Below are positions 1 through 13,100 of a stretch of DNA of 64,000 bases, piece by piece. A program made the translations under genes and the position numbers. Within the stretch, counting starts at the first letter, position 1; every line of letters starts with the position of its first letter. The notes beneath the pieces are model-generated. The model saw only the letters and a list, made by a program, of their open reading frames with translations. It was not told the DNA's origin and ran no database searches. Origin of the DNA: Parietaria judaica (lineage: Eukaryota > Streptophyta > Magnoliopsida > Rosales > Urticaceae); NCBI GenBank assembly GCA_954871525.1, contig OX940871.1, positions 28,866,586-28,930,585 of the forward strand, read 5' to 3'.

Positions 1-174
1 TCTTGTTATATTCAAATTCCAATGTATAAGCCCTAAAATCATTATTTTTTCAATAGGTTCGAAATTTAAGGTTGTAAAAAATGTAAAATAAAGAAATGCT
101 ATAGAAAATGCTATAGCATTTCCTATGGCTTTTCTCGTCAACAATTTAATCCTTGCATATTTTTGCATGAGAAC
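1..174. repeat. Reference 174-bp monomer
   Basis: First complete unit of the array, useful as a ruler. I count 47 G+C in 174 bases (27%). Its CpG sites are few and sit in recognisable places: the TTCGAA motif near base 59 and CTCGTC near base 145. Class-defining changes elsewhere are: GAAATTTTAGGTCG replacing GAAATTTAAGGTTG (class B); GGAATTTAACGCCAACA with GAACGCTTGTAATATTA (class C); loss of 12 bp before the palindrome (short 162-bp class); and CATATTCC versus CAAATTCC just after the landmark. Confidence 0.95.
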
Positions 175-3100
175 TCTTGTTATATTCATATTCCAATGTA
201 TAAGCCCTAAAATCATTATTTTTTTAATTGATTCAAAATTTAAGGTTGTAAAAAATGTCAAATAAAGAAATTCTATAGGAAATGCTATAGCATTTCCTAT
301 GGCATTTCTCGTCAACAATTTAATCCTTGCATATTTTTGCATGAGAACTCTTGTTATATTCAAATTCCAATGTATAAGCCCTAAAATCATTATTTTTTCA
401 ATTGGTTCGAAATTTAAGGTTGTAAAAAATGTAAAATAAAGAAATGCTATAGAAAATGCAATAGCATTTCCTATGGCTTTTCTCGTCAACAATTTAATCC
501 TTGCATATTTTTGCATGAGAACTCTTGTTATATTCATATTCCAATGTATAAGCCCTAAAATCATTATTTTTTCAATTGGTTCGAAATTTAAGGTTGTAAA
601 AAATGTAAAATAAAGAAATGCTATAGAAAATGCTATAGCATTTCCTATGGCATTTCTCGTCAACAATTTAATCCTTGCATATTTTTGCATGAGAACTCTT
701 GTTATATTCATATTCCAATGTATAAGCCCTAAAATCATTATTTTTTCAATTGGTTCGAAATTTAAGGTTGTAAAAAATGTAAAATAAAGAAATGCTATAG
801 AAAATGCTATAGCATTTCCTATGGCATTTCTCGTCAACAATTTAATCCTTGCATATTTTTGCATGAGAACTCTTGTTATATTCATATTCCAATGTATAAG
901 CCCTAAAATCATTATTTTTTTAATTGATTCAAAATTTAAGGTTGTAAAAAATGTCAAATAAAGAAATTCTATAGGAAATGCTATAGCATTTCCTATGGCA
1001 TTTCTCGTCAACAATTTAATCCTTGCATATTTTTGCATGAGAACTCTTGTTATATTCATATTCCAATGTATAAGCCCTAAAATCATTATTTTTTCAATTG
1101 GTTCGAAATTTAAGGTTGTAAAAAATGTAAAATAAAGAAATACTATAGAAAATGCTATAGCATTTCCTATGGCATTTATCGTCAACAATTTAATCCTTGC
1201 ATTTTTTTGCATGCGAACTCTTATTATATTCAAATTCCAATGTATAAGCCCTAAAATCATTATTTTTTCAATTCGTTCGAAATTTAAGGTTGTAAAAAAT
1301 GTAAAATAAAGAAATGCTATAGAAAATGCTATAGCATTTCCTATGGCATTTCTCGTCAACAATTTAATCCTTGCATATTTTTGCATGAGAACTCTTGTTA
1401 TATTCAAATTCCAATGTATAAGCCCTAAAATCATTATTTTTTCAATTGGTTCAAAATTTAAGGTTGTAAAAAGTGTAAAATAAAGAAATGCTATAGAAAA
1501 TGCTATAGCATTTCCTATGGCATTTCTCGTCAACAATTTAATCCTTGCGTATTTTTGCATGAGAACTCTTGTTATATTAAAATTCCAATGTATAAGCCCT
1601 AAAATCATTATTTTTTCAATTGGTTAATTTTAGGTCGTAAACAATGTAAAATAAAGAAATGCTATAGAAAATGCTATAGCATTTCCTATGGCATTTCTCG
1701 TCAACAATTTAATCCTTGCATATTTTTGCATGAGAACTCTTGTTATATTCATATTCCAATGTATAAGCCCTAAAATCATTATTTTTTCAATTGGTTCGAA
1801 ATTTAAGGTTGTAAAAAATGTAAAATAAAGAAATGCTATAGAAAATGCTATAGCATTTCCTATGGCTTTTCTCGTCAACAATTTAATCCTTGCATATTTT
1901 TGCATGAGAACTCTTGTTATATTCATATTCCAATGTATAAGCCCTAAAATCATTATTTTTTCAATTCGTTCGAAATTTAAGGTTGTAAAAAATGTAAAAT
2001 AAAGAAATGCTATAGAAAATGCTATAGCATTTCCTATGGCATTTCTCGTCAACAATTTAATCCTTGCATATTTTTGCATGAGAACTCTTGTTATATTCAT
2101 ATTCCAATGTATAAGCCCTAAAATCATTATTTTTTCAATTGGTTCGAAATTTAAGGTTGTAAAAAATGTAAAATAAAGAAATACTATAGAAAATGCTATA
2201 GCATTTCCTATGGCATTTCTCGTCAACAATTTAATCCTTGCATTTTTTTGCATGCGAACTCTTGTTATATTCAAATTCCAATGTATAAGCCCTAAAATAA
2301 TTATTTTTTCAATTCGTTCGAAATTTAAGGTTGTAAAAAATGTAAAATAAAGAAATGCTATAGAAAATGCTATAGAATTTCCTATGGCATTTCTCGTCAA
2401 CAATTTAATCCTTGCGTATTTTTGCATGAGAACTCTTGTTATATTCAAATTCCAATGTATAAGCCCTAAAATCATTATTTTTTTCAATTGGTTCGAAATT
2501 TTAGGTCGTAAACAATGTAAAATAAAGAAATGCTATAGGAAATGCTATAGAATTTCGAATGGCATTTTTCGTCAACAATTTAATCCTTGCATATTTTTGC
2601 TTGACAACTCTTGTTATATTCAAATTCCAATGTATAAGCCCTACAATCATTATTTTTTCAATTGGTTCGAAATTTAAGGTTGTAAAAAATGTAAAATAAA
2701 GAAATGCTATAGAAAATGCTATAGCATTTCCTATGGCATTTCTCGTCAACAATTTAATCCTTGCATATTTTTGCATGAGAACTCTTGTTATATTCATATT
2801 CCAATGTATAAGCCCTAAAATCATTATTTTTTCAATTGGTTCGAAATTTAAGGTTGTAAAAAATGTAAAATAAAGAAATGCTATAGAAAATGCTATAGCA
2901 TTTCCTATGGCTTTTCTCGTCAACAATTTAATCCTTGCATATTTTTGCATGAGAACTCTTGTTATATTCATATTCCAATGTATAAGCCCTAAAATCATTA
3001 TTTTTTCAATTCGTTCGAAATTTAAGGTTGTAAAAAATGTAAAATAAAGAAATGCTATAGAAAATGCTATAGCATTTCCTATGGCATTTATCGTCAACAA

Positions 3101-3239
3101 TTTAATCCTTGCATATTTTTGCATGAGAACTCTTGTTATATTCATATTCCAATGTATAAGCCCTAAAATCATTATTTTTTCAATTGGTTCGAAATTTAAG
3201 GTTGTAAAAAATGTAAAATAAAGAAATACTATAGAAAAT

Positions 3240-5520
3240 GCTATAGCATTTCCTATGGCATTTCTCGTCAACAATTTAATCCTTGCATTTTTTTGCATGC
3301 GAACTCTTGTTATATTCAAATTCCAATGTATAAGCCCTAAAATCATTATTTTTTCAATTCGTTCGAAATTTAAGGTTGTAAAAAATGTAAAATAAAGAAA
3401 TGCTATAGAAAATGCTATAGCATTTCGTATGGCATTTCTCGTCAACAATTTAATCCTTGCATATTTTTGCATGAGAACTCTGGTTATATTCATATTCCAA
3501 TGTATAAGCCCTAAAATCATTATTTTTTCAATTGGTTCGAAATTTAAGGTTGTAAAAAATGTAAAATAAAGAAATGCTATAGAAAATGCTATAGCATTTC
3601 CTATGGCATTTCTCGTCAACAATTTAATCCTTGCATATTTTTCCATGAGAACTCTTGTTATATTCAAATTCCAATGTATAAGCCCTAAAATCATTATTTT
3701 TTCAATAGGTTCGAAATTTAAGGTTGTAAAAAATGTAAAATAAAGAAATGCTATAGAAAATGCTATAGCATTTCCTATGGCTTTTCTCGTCAACAATTTA
3801 ATCCTTGCATATTTTTGCATGAGAACTCTTGTTATATTCATATTCCAATGTATAAGCCCTAAAATCATTATTTTTTTAATTGATTCAAAATTTAAGGTTG
3901 TAAAAAATGTCAAATAAAGAAATTCTATAGGAAATGCTATAGCATTTCCTATGGCATTTCTCGTCAACAATTTAATCCTTGCATATTTTTGCATGAGAAC
4001 TCTTGTTATATTCAAATTCCAATGTATAAGCCCTAAAATCATTATTTTTTCAATTGGTTCGAAATTTAAGGTTGTAAAAAATGTAAAATAAAGAAATGCT
4101 ATAGAAAATGCTATAGCATTTCCATTGGCATTTCTCGTCAACAATTTAATCCTTGCATATTTTTGCATGAGAACTCTTGTTATATTAATATTCCAATGTA
4201 TAAGCCCTAAAATCATTATTTTTTCAATTGGTTCGAAATTTAAGGTTGTAAAAAATGTAAAATAAAGAAATGCTATAGAAAATGCTATAGCATTTCCTAT
4301 GGCATTTCTCGTCAACAATTTAATCCTTGCATATTTTTGCATGAGAACTCTTGTTATATTCATATTCCAATGTATAAGCCCTAAAATCATTATTTTTTTA
4401 ATTGATTCAAAATTTAAGGTTGTAAAAAATGTCAAATAAAGAAATTCTATAGAAAATGCTATAGCATTTCCTATGGCATTTCTCGTCAACAATTTAATCC
4501 TTGCATATTTTTGCATGAGAACTCTTGTTATATTCATATTCCAATGTATAAGCCCTAAAATCATTATTTTTTCAATTGGTTCAAAATTTAAGGTTGTAAA
4601 AAATGTAAAATAAAGAATTGCTATAGAAAATGCTATAGCATTTCCTATGGCATTTCTCGTCAACAATTTAATCCTTGCATTTTTTTGCATGCGAACTCTT
4701 GTTATATTCAAATTCCAATGTATAAGCCCTAAAATCATTATTTTTTCAATTCGTTCGAAATTTAAGGTTGTAAAAAATGCAAAATAAAGAAATGCTATAG
4801 AAAATGCTATAGCATTTCGTATGGCATTTCTCGTCAACAATTTAATCCTTGCATATTTTTGCATGAGAACTCTGGTTATATTCATATTCCAATGTATAAG
4901 CCCTAAAATCATTATTTTTTCAATTGGTTCGAAATTTAAGGTTGTAAAAAATGTAAAATAAAGAAATGCTATAGAAAATGCTATAGCATTTCCTATGGTA
5001 TTTCTCGTCAACAATTTAATCCTTGCATATTTTTCCATGAGAACTCTTGTTATATTCAAATTCCAATGTATAAGCCCTAAAATCATTATTTTTTCAATAG
5101 GTTCGAAATTTAAGGTTGTAAAAAATGTAAAATAAAGAAATGCTATAGAAAATGCTATAGCATTTCCTATGGCTTTTCTCGTCAACAATTTAATCCTTGC
5201 ATATTTTTGCATGAGAACTCTTGTTATATTCATATTCCAATGTATAAGCCCTAAAATCATTATTTTTTTAATTGATTCAAAATTTAAGGTTGTAAAAAAT
5301 GTCAAATAAAGAAATTCTATAGGAAATGCTATAGCATTTCCTATGGCATTTCTCGTCAACAATTTAATCCTTGCATATTTTTGCATGAGAACTCTTGTTA
5401 TATTCAAATTCCAATGTATAAGCCCTAAAATCATTATTTTTTCAATTGGTTCGAAATTTAAGGTTGTAAAAAATGTAAAATAAAGAAATGCTATAGAAAA
5501 TGCAATAGCATTTCCTATGG
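3240..5520. repeat. Internal 8-monomer (1392 bp) duplication inside domain A
   Basis: Within the long copy, two adjacent blocks are offset by 1392 bp. The CCTTGCATTT/TTTTGCATGCG variant occurs at 3281 and 4673, and CAATAGG at 3703 and 5095. The blocks differ at several sites (for example AATTGCTATAG near 4615 has no match 1392 bp upstream), so they have begun to diverge. One such 8-monomer step is the difference between the 5044-bp and 3652-bp copies, which fits gain or loss by unequal exchange. Edges are approximate. Confidence 0.75.
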
Positions 5521-8500
5521 CTTTTCTCGTCAACAATTTAATCCTTGCATATTTTTGCATGAGAACTCTTGTTATATTCATATTCCAATGTATAAGCCCT
5601 AAAATCATTATTTTTTCAATTGGTTCGAAATTTAAGGTTGTAAAAAATGTAAAATAAAGAAATGCTATAGAAAATGCTATAGCATTTCCTATGGCATTTC
5701 TCGTCAACAATTTAATCCTTGCATATTTTTGCATGAGAACTCTTGTTATATTCATATTCCAATGTATAAGCCCTAAAATCATTATTTTTTCAATTGGTTC
5801 GAAATTTAAGGTTGTAAAAAATGTAAAATAAAGAAATGCTATAGAAAATGCTATAGCATTTCCTATGGCATTTCTCGTCAACAATTTAATCCTTGCATAT
5901 TTTTGCATGAGAACTCTTGTTATATTCATATTCCAATGTATAAGCCCTAAAATCATTATTTTTTTAATTGATTCAAAATTTAAGGTTGTAAAAAATGTCA
6001 AATAAAGAAATTCTATAGGAAATGCTATAGCATTTCCTATGGCATTTCTCGTCAACAATTTAATCCTTGCATATTTTTGCATGAGAACTCTTGTTATATT
6101 CATATTCCAATGTATAAGCCCTAAAATCATTATTTTTTCAATTGGTTCGAAATTTAAGGTTGTAAAAAATGTAAAATAAAGAAATACTATAGAAAATGCT
6201 ATAGCATTTCCTATGGCATTTATCGTCAACAATTTAATCCTTGCATTTTTTTGCATGCGAACTCTTATTATATTCAAATTCCAATGTATAAGCCCTAAAA
6301 TCATTATTTTTTCAATTCGTTCGAAATTTAAGGTTGTAAAAAATGTAAAATAAAGAAATGCTATAGAAAATGCTATAGCATTTCCTATGGCATTTCTCGT
6401 CAACAATTTAATCCTTGCATATTTTTGCATGAGAACTCTTGTTATATTCAAATTCCAATGTATAATCCCTAAAATCATTATTTTTTCAATTGGTTCAAAA
6501 TTTAAGGTTGTAAAAAGTGTAAAATAAAGAAATGCTATAGAAAATGCTATAGCATTTCCTATGGCATTTCTCGTCAACAATTTAATCCTTGCGTATTTTT
6601 GCATGAGAACTCTTGTTATATTAAAATTCCAATGTATAAGCCCTAAAATCATTATTTTTTCAATTGGTTAATTTTAGGTCGTAAACAATGTAAAATAAAG
6701 AAATGCTATAGAAAATGCTATAGCATTTCCTATGGCATTTCTCGTCAACAATTTAATCCTTGCATATTTTTGCATGAGAACTCTTGTTATATTCATATTC
6801 CAATGTATAAGCCCTAAAATCATTATTTTTTCAATTGGTTCGAAATTTAAGGTTGTAAAAAATGTAAAATAAAGAAATGCTATAGAAAATGCTATAGCAT
6901 TTCCTATGGCTTTTCTCGTCAACAATTTAATCCTTGCATATTTTTGCATGAGAACTCTTGTTATATTCATATTCCAATGTATAAGCCCTAAAATCATTAT
7001 TTTTTCAATTCGTTCGAAATTTAAGGTTGTAAAAAATGTAAAATAAAGAAATGCTATAGAAAATGCTATAGCATTTCCTATGGCATTTCTCGTCAACAAT
7101 TTAATCCTTGCATATTTTTGCATGAGAACTCTTGTTATATTCATATTCCAATGTATAAGCCCTAAAATCATTATTTTTTCAATTGGTTCGAAATTTAAGG
7201 TTGTAAAAAATGTAAAATAAAGAAATACTATAGAAAATGCTATAGCATTTCCTATGGCATTTCTCGTCAACAATTTAATCCTTGCATTTTTTTGCATGCG
7301 AACTCTTGTTATATTCAAATTCCAATGTATAAGCCCTAAAATAATTATTTTTTCAATTCGTTCGAAATTTAAGGTTGTAAAAAATGTAAAATAAAGAAAT
7401 GCTATAGAAAATGCTATAGAATTTCCTATGGCATTTCTCGTCAACAATTTAATCCTTGCGTATTTTTGCATGAGAACTCTTGTTATATTCAAATTCCAAT
7501 GTATAAGCCCTAAAATCATTATTTTTTTCAATTGGTTCGAAATTTTAGGTCGTAAACAATGTAAAATAAAGAAATGCTATAGGAAATGCTATAGAATTTC
7601 GAATGGCATTTTTCGTCAACAATTTAATCCTTGCATATTTTTGCTTGACAACTCTTGTTATATTCAAATTCCAATGTATAAGCCCTACAATCATTATTTT
7701 TTCAATTGGTTCGAAATTTAAGGTTGTAAAAAATGTAAAATAAAGAAATGCTATAGAAAATGCTATAGCATTTCCTATGGCATTTCTCGTCAACAATTTA
7801 ATCCTTGCATATTTTTGCATGAGAACTCTTGTTATATTCATATTCCAATGTATAAGCCCTAAAATCATTATTTTTTCAATTGGTTCGAAATTTAAGGTTG
7901 TAAAAAATGTAAAATAAAGAAATGCTATAGAAAATGCTATAGCATTTCCTATGGCTTTTCTCGTCAACAATTTAATCCTTGCATATTTTTGCATGAGAAC
8001 TCTTGTTATATTCATATTCCAATGTATAAGCCCTAAAATCATTATTTTTTCAATTCGTTCGAAATTTAAGGTTGTAAAAAATGTAAAATAAAGAAATGCT
8101 ATAGAAAATGCTATAGCATTTCCTATGGCATTTATCGTCAACAATTTAATCCTTGCATATTTTTGCATGAGAACTCTTGTTATATTCATATTCCAATGTA
8201 TAAGCCCTAAAATCATTATTTTTTCAATTGGTTCGAAATTTAAGGTTGTAAAAAATGTAAAATAAAGAAATACTATAGAAAATGCTATAGCATTTCCTAT
8301 GGCATTTCTCGTCAACAATTTAATCCTTGCATTTTTTTGCATGCGAACTCTTGTTATATTCAAATTCCAATGTATAAGCCCTAAAATCATTATTTTTTCA
8401 ATTCGTTCGAAATTTAAGGTTGTAAAAAATGTAAAATAAAGAAATGCTATAGAAAATGCTATAGCATTTCGTATGGCATTTCTCGTCAACAATTTAATCC

Positions 8501-10319
8501 TTGCATATTTTTGCATGAGAACTCTGGTTATATTCATATTCCAATGTATAAGCCCTAAAATCATTATTTTTTCAATTGGTTCGAAATTTAAGGTTGTAAA
8601 AAATGTAAAATAAAGAAATGCTATAGAAAATGCTATAGCATTTCCTATGGCATTTCTCGTCAACAATTTAATCCTTGCATATTTTTCCATGAGAACTCTT
8701 GTTATATTCAAATTCCAATGTATAAGCCCTAAAATCATTATTTTTTCAATAGGTTCGAAATTTAAGGTTGTAAAAAATGTAAAATAAAGAAATGCTATAG
8801 AAAATGCTATAGCATTTCCTATGGCTTTTCTCGTCAACAATTTAATCCTTGCATATTTTTGCATGAGAACTCTTGTTATATTCATATTCCAATGTATAAG
8901 CCCTAAAATCATTATTTTTTTAATTGATTCAAAATTTAAGGTTGTAAAAAATGTCAAATAAAGAAATTCTATAGGAAATGCTATAGCATTTCCTATGGCA
9001 TTTCTCGTCAACAATTTAATCCTTGCATATTTTTGCATGAGAACTCTTGTTATATTCAAATTCCAATGTATAAGCCCTAAAATCATTATTTTTTCAATTG
9101 GTTCGAAATTTAAGGTTGTAAAAAATGTAAAATAAAGAAATGCTATAGAAAATGCTATAGCATTTCCATTGGCATTTCTCGTCAACAATTTAATCCTTGC
9201 ATATTTTTGCATGAGAACTCTTGTTATATTAATATTCCAATGTATAAGCCCTAAAATCATTATTTTTTCAATTGGTTCGAAATTTAAGGTTGTAAAAAAT
9301 GTAAAATAAAGAAATGCTATAGAAAATGCTATAGCATTTCCTATGGCATTTCTCGTCAACAATTTAATCCTTGCATATTTTTGCATGAGAACTCTTGTTA
9401 TATTCATATTCCAATGTATAAGCCCTAAAATCATTATTTTTTTAATTGATTCAAAATTTAAGGTTGTAAAAAATGTCAAATAAAGAAATTCTATAGAAAA
9501 TGCTATAGCATTTCCTATGGCATTTCTCGTCAACAATTTAATCCTTGCATATTTTTGCATGAGAACTCTTGTTATATTCATATTCCAATGTATAAGCCCT
9601 AAAATCATTATTTTTTCAATTGGTTCAAAATTTAAGGTTGTAAAAAATGTAAAATAAAGAATTGCTATAGAAAATGCTATAGCATTTCCTATGGCATTTC
9701 TCGTCAACAATTTAATCCTTGCATATTTTTGCATGAGAACTCTTGTTATATTCATATTCCAATGTATAAGCCCTAAAATCATTATTTTTTCAATTGGTTC
9801 GAAATTTAAGGTTGTAAAAAATGTAAAATAAAGAAATACTATAGAAAATGCTATAGCATTTCCTATGGCATTTATCGTCAACAATTTAATCCTTGCATTT
9901 TTTTGCATGCGAACTCTTATTATATTCAAATTCCAATGTATAAGCCCTAAAATCATTATTTTTTCAATTCGTTCGAAATTTAAGGTTGTAAAAAATGTAA
10001 AATAAAGAAATGCTATAGAAAATGCTATAGCATTTCCTATGGCATTTCTCGTCAACAATTTAATCCTTGCATATTTTTGCATGAGAACTCTTGTTATATT
10101 CAAATTCCAATGTATAAGCCCTAAAATCATTATTTTTTCAATTGGTTCAAAATTTAAGGTTGTAAAAAGTGTAAAATAAAGAAATGCTATAGAAAATGCT
10201 ATAGCATTTCCTATGGCATTTCTCGTCAACAATTTAATCCTTGCGTATTTTTGCATGAGAACTCTTGTTATATTAAAATTCCAATGTATAAGCCCTAAAA
10301 TCATTATTTTTTCAATTGG

Positions 10320-13100
10320 TTAATTTTAGGTCGTAAACAATGTAAAATAAAGAAATGCTATAGAAAATGCTATAGCATTTCCTATGGCATTTCTCGTCAA
10401 CAATTTAATCCTTGCATATTTTTGCTTGAGAACTCTTGTTATATTCAAATTCCAATGTATAAGCCCTAAAATCATTATTTTTTTAATTGATTCAAAATTT
10501 AAGGTTGTAAAAAATGTCAAATAAAGAAATTCTATAGGAAATGCTATAGCATTTCCTATGGCATTTCTCGTCAACAATTTAATACTTGCATATTTTTGCA
10601 TGAGAACTCTTGTTATATTAATATTCCAATGTATAAGCCCTAAAATCATTATTTTTTCAATTGGTTCGAAATTTAAGGTTGTAAAAAATGTAAAATAAAG
10701 AAATGCTATAGAAAATGCTATAGCATTTCCTATAGCATTTCTCGTCAACAATTTAATCCTTGCATATTTTTGCATGAGAACTCTTGTTATATTCAAATTC
10801 CAATGTATAAGCCCTAAAATCATTATTTTTTCAATTGGTTGGAAATTTAAGGTTGTAAAAAATGTAAAATAAAGAAATGCTATAGAAAATGCTATAGCAT
10901 TTTGTATGGCATTTCTCGTCAACAATTTAATCCTTGCATATTTTTGCATGAGAACTCTTGTTATATTCATATTCCAATGTATAAGCCCTAAAATCATTAT
11001 TTTTTCAATTGGTTCGAAATTTAAGGTTGTAAAAAATGTAAAATAAAGAAATGCTATAGAAAATGCTATAGCATTTCCTATGGCATTTCTCGTCAACAAT
11101 TTAATCCTTGCATTTTTTTGCATGAGAACTCTTGTTATATTCAAATTGCAATGTATAAGCCCTAAAATCAATATTTTTTCAATTGGTTCAAAATTTAAGG
11201 TTGTAAAAAGTGTAAAATAAAGAAATGCTATAGAAAATGCTATAGAATTTCCTATGGCATTTCTCGTCAACAATTGAATCCTTGCGTATTTTTGCATGAG
11301 AACTCTTGTTATATTCAAATTCCAATGTATAAGCCCTAAAATCATTATTTTTTCAATTGGTTCGAAATTTTAGGTCGTAAACAATGTAAAATAAAGAAAT
11401 GCTATAGGAAATGCTATAGAATTTCGAATGGCATTTTTCGTCAACAATTTAATCCTTGCATATTTTTTCTTGAGAACTCTTGTTATATTCAAATTCCAAT
11501 GTATAAGCCCTAAAATCATTATTTTTTTCAATTGGTTCGAAATTTAAGGTTGTAAAAAATGTAAAATAAAGAAATGCTATAGAAAATGCTATAGCATTTC
11601 CTATAGCATTTCTCGTCAACAATTTAATCCTTGCATATTTTTGCATGAGAACTCTTGTTATATTCAAATTCCAATGTATAAGCCCTAAAATCATTATTTT
11701 TTCAATTGGTTCGAAATTTAAGGTTGTAAAAAATGTAAAATAAAGAAATGCTATAGAAAATGCTATAGCATTTTGTATGGCATTTCTCGTCAACAATTTA
11801 ATCCTTGCATATTTTTGCATGAGAACTCTTGTTATATTCATATTCCAATGTATAAGCCCTAAAATCATTATTTTTTCAATTGGTTCGAAATTTAAGGTTG
11901 TAAAAAATGTAAAATAAAGAAATGCTATAGAAAATGCTATAGCATTTCCTATGGCATTTCTCGTCAACAATTTAATCCTTGCATTTTTTTGCATGAGAAC
12001 TCTTGTTATATTCAAATTGCAATGTATAAGCCCTAAAATCAATATTTTTTCAATTGGTTCAAAATTTAAGGTTGTAAAAAGTGTAAAATAAAGAAATGCT
12101 ATAGAAAATGCTATAGAATTTCCTATGGCATTTCTCGTCAACAATTTAATCCTTGCGTATTTTTGCATGAGAACTCTTGTTATATTCAAATTCCAATGTA
12201 TAAGCCCTAAAATCATTATTTTTTCAATTGGTTCGAAATTTTAGGTCGTAAACAATGTAAAATAAAGAAATGCTATAGGAAATGCTATAGAATTTCGAAT
12301 GGCATTTTTCGTCAACAATTTAATCCTTGCATATTTTTTCTTGAGAACTCTTGTTATATTCAAATTCCAATGTATAAGCCCTAAAATCGATATTTTTTTC
12401 AATTGGTTCGAAATTTAAGGTTGTAAAAAATGTAAAATAAAGAAATGCTATAGAAAATGCTATAGCATTTCCTATGGCATTTCTCGTCAACAATTTAATC
12501 CTTGCATATTTTTGCATGAGAACTTTTGTTATATTCATATTCCAATGTATAAGCCCTAAAATCATTATTTTTTCAATTGGTTCGAAATTTAAGGTTGTAA
12601 AAAATGTAAAATAAAGAAATGCTATAGAAAATGCTATAGCATTTCCTATGGCATTTCTCGTCAACAATTTAATCCTTGCATATTTTTGAATGAGAACTCT
12701 TGTTATATTCATATTCCAATGTATAAGTCCTAAAATCATTATTTTTTCAATTGGTTCGAAATTTAAGGTTGTAAAAAATGTAAAATAAAGAAATGCTATA
12801 GAAAATGCTATAGCATTTCCTATGGCATTTCTCGTCAACAATTTAATCCTTGCATATTTTTGCATGAGAACTTTTGTTATATTCATATTCCAATGTATAA
12901 GCCCTAAAATCATTATTTTTTCAATTGGTTCGAAATTAAAGGTTGTAAAAAATGTAAAATAAAGAAATGCTATAGAAAATGCTATAGCATTTCCTATGGC
13001 ATTTCTCGTCAACAATTTAATCCTTGCGTATTTTTGCATGAGAACTCTTGTTATATTCAAATTCCAATGTATAAGACCTAAAATCAATATTTTTTCAATT
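10320..13100. repeat. HOR domain B: 5-mer (871 bp)
   Basis: Class B monomers (GAAATTTTAGGTCG) recur near 11365 and 12236, 871 bp apart, which is 5 x 174 plus a 1-bp insertion in a T tract (near 11520 and 12391). The monomers between them repeat in the same order, including the AATTGCAATG variant near 11145 and 12017. Copies run roughly 10.5-11.35, 11.35-12.23 and 12.23-13.1 kb. The third has several replaced monomers, so it is a weaker match. Confidence 0.8.

Larger units (their letters stand above)
1..10320. repeat. HOR domain A: 29-mer (5044 bp), second copy shortened to 21 monomers
   Basis: Sequence from base 1 recurs from base 5045. Rare private variants confirm the register: CAATAGG at 51, 3703, 5095 and 8747; the 3-bp deletion variant GGTTAATTTTAGG near 1623, 6667 and 10319; the CCTACAATC variant near 2640 and 7684. 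Spacings are 5044 (29 x 174 minus 2) and 3652 (21 x 174 minus 2); the minus 2 comes from one 3-bp deletion and one 1-bp insertion in each unit. The two copies are nearly identical where aligned, with an occasional difference (for example TATAATCCC near 6470 against TATAAGCCC near 1426). The shorter copy lacks one 8-monomer block. Confidence 0.88.
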
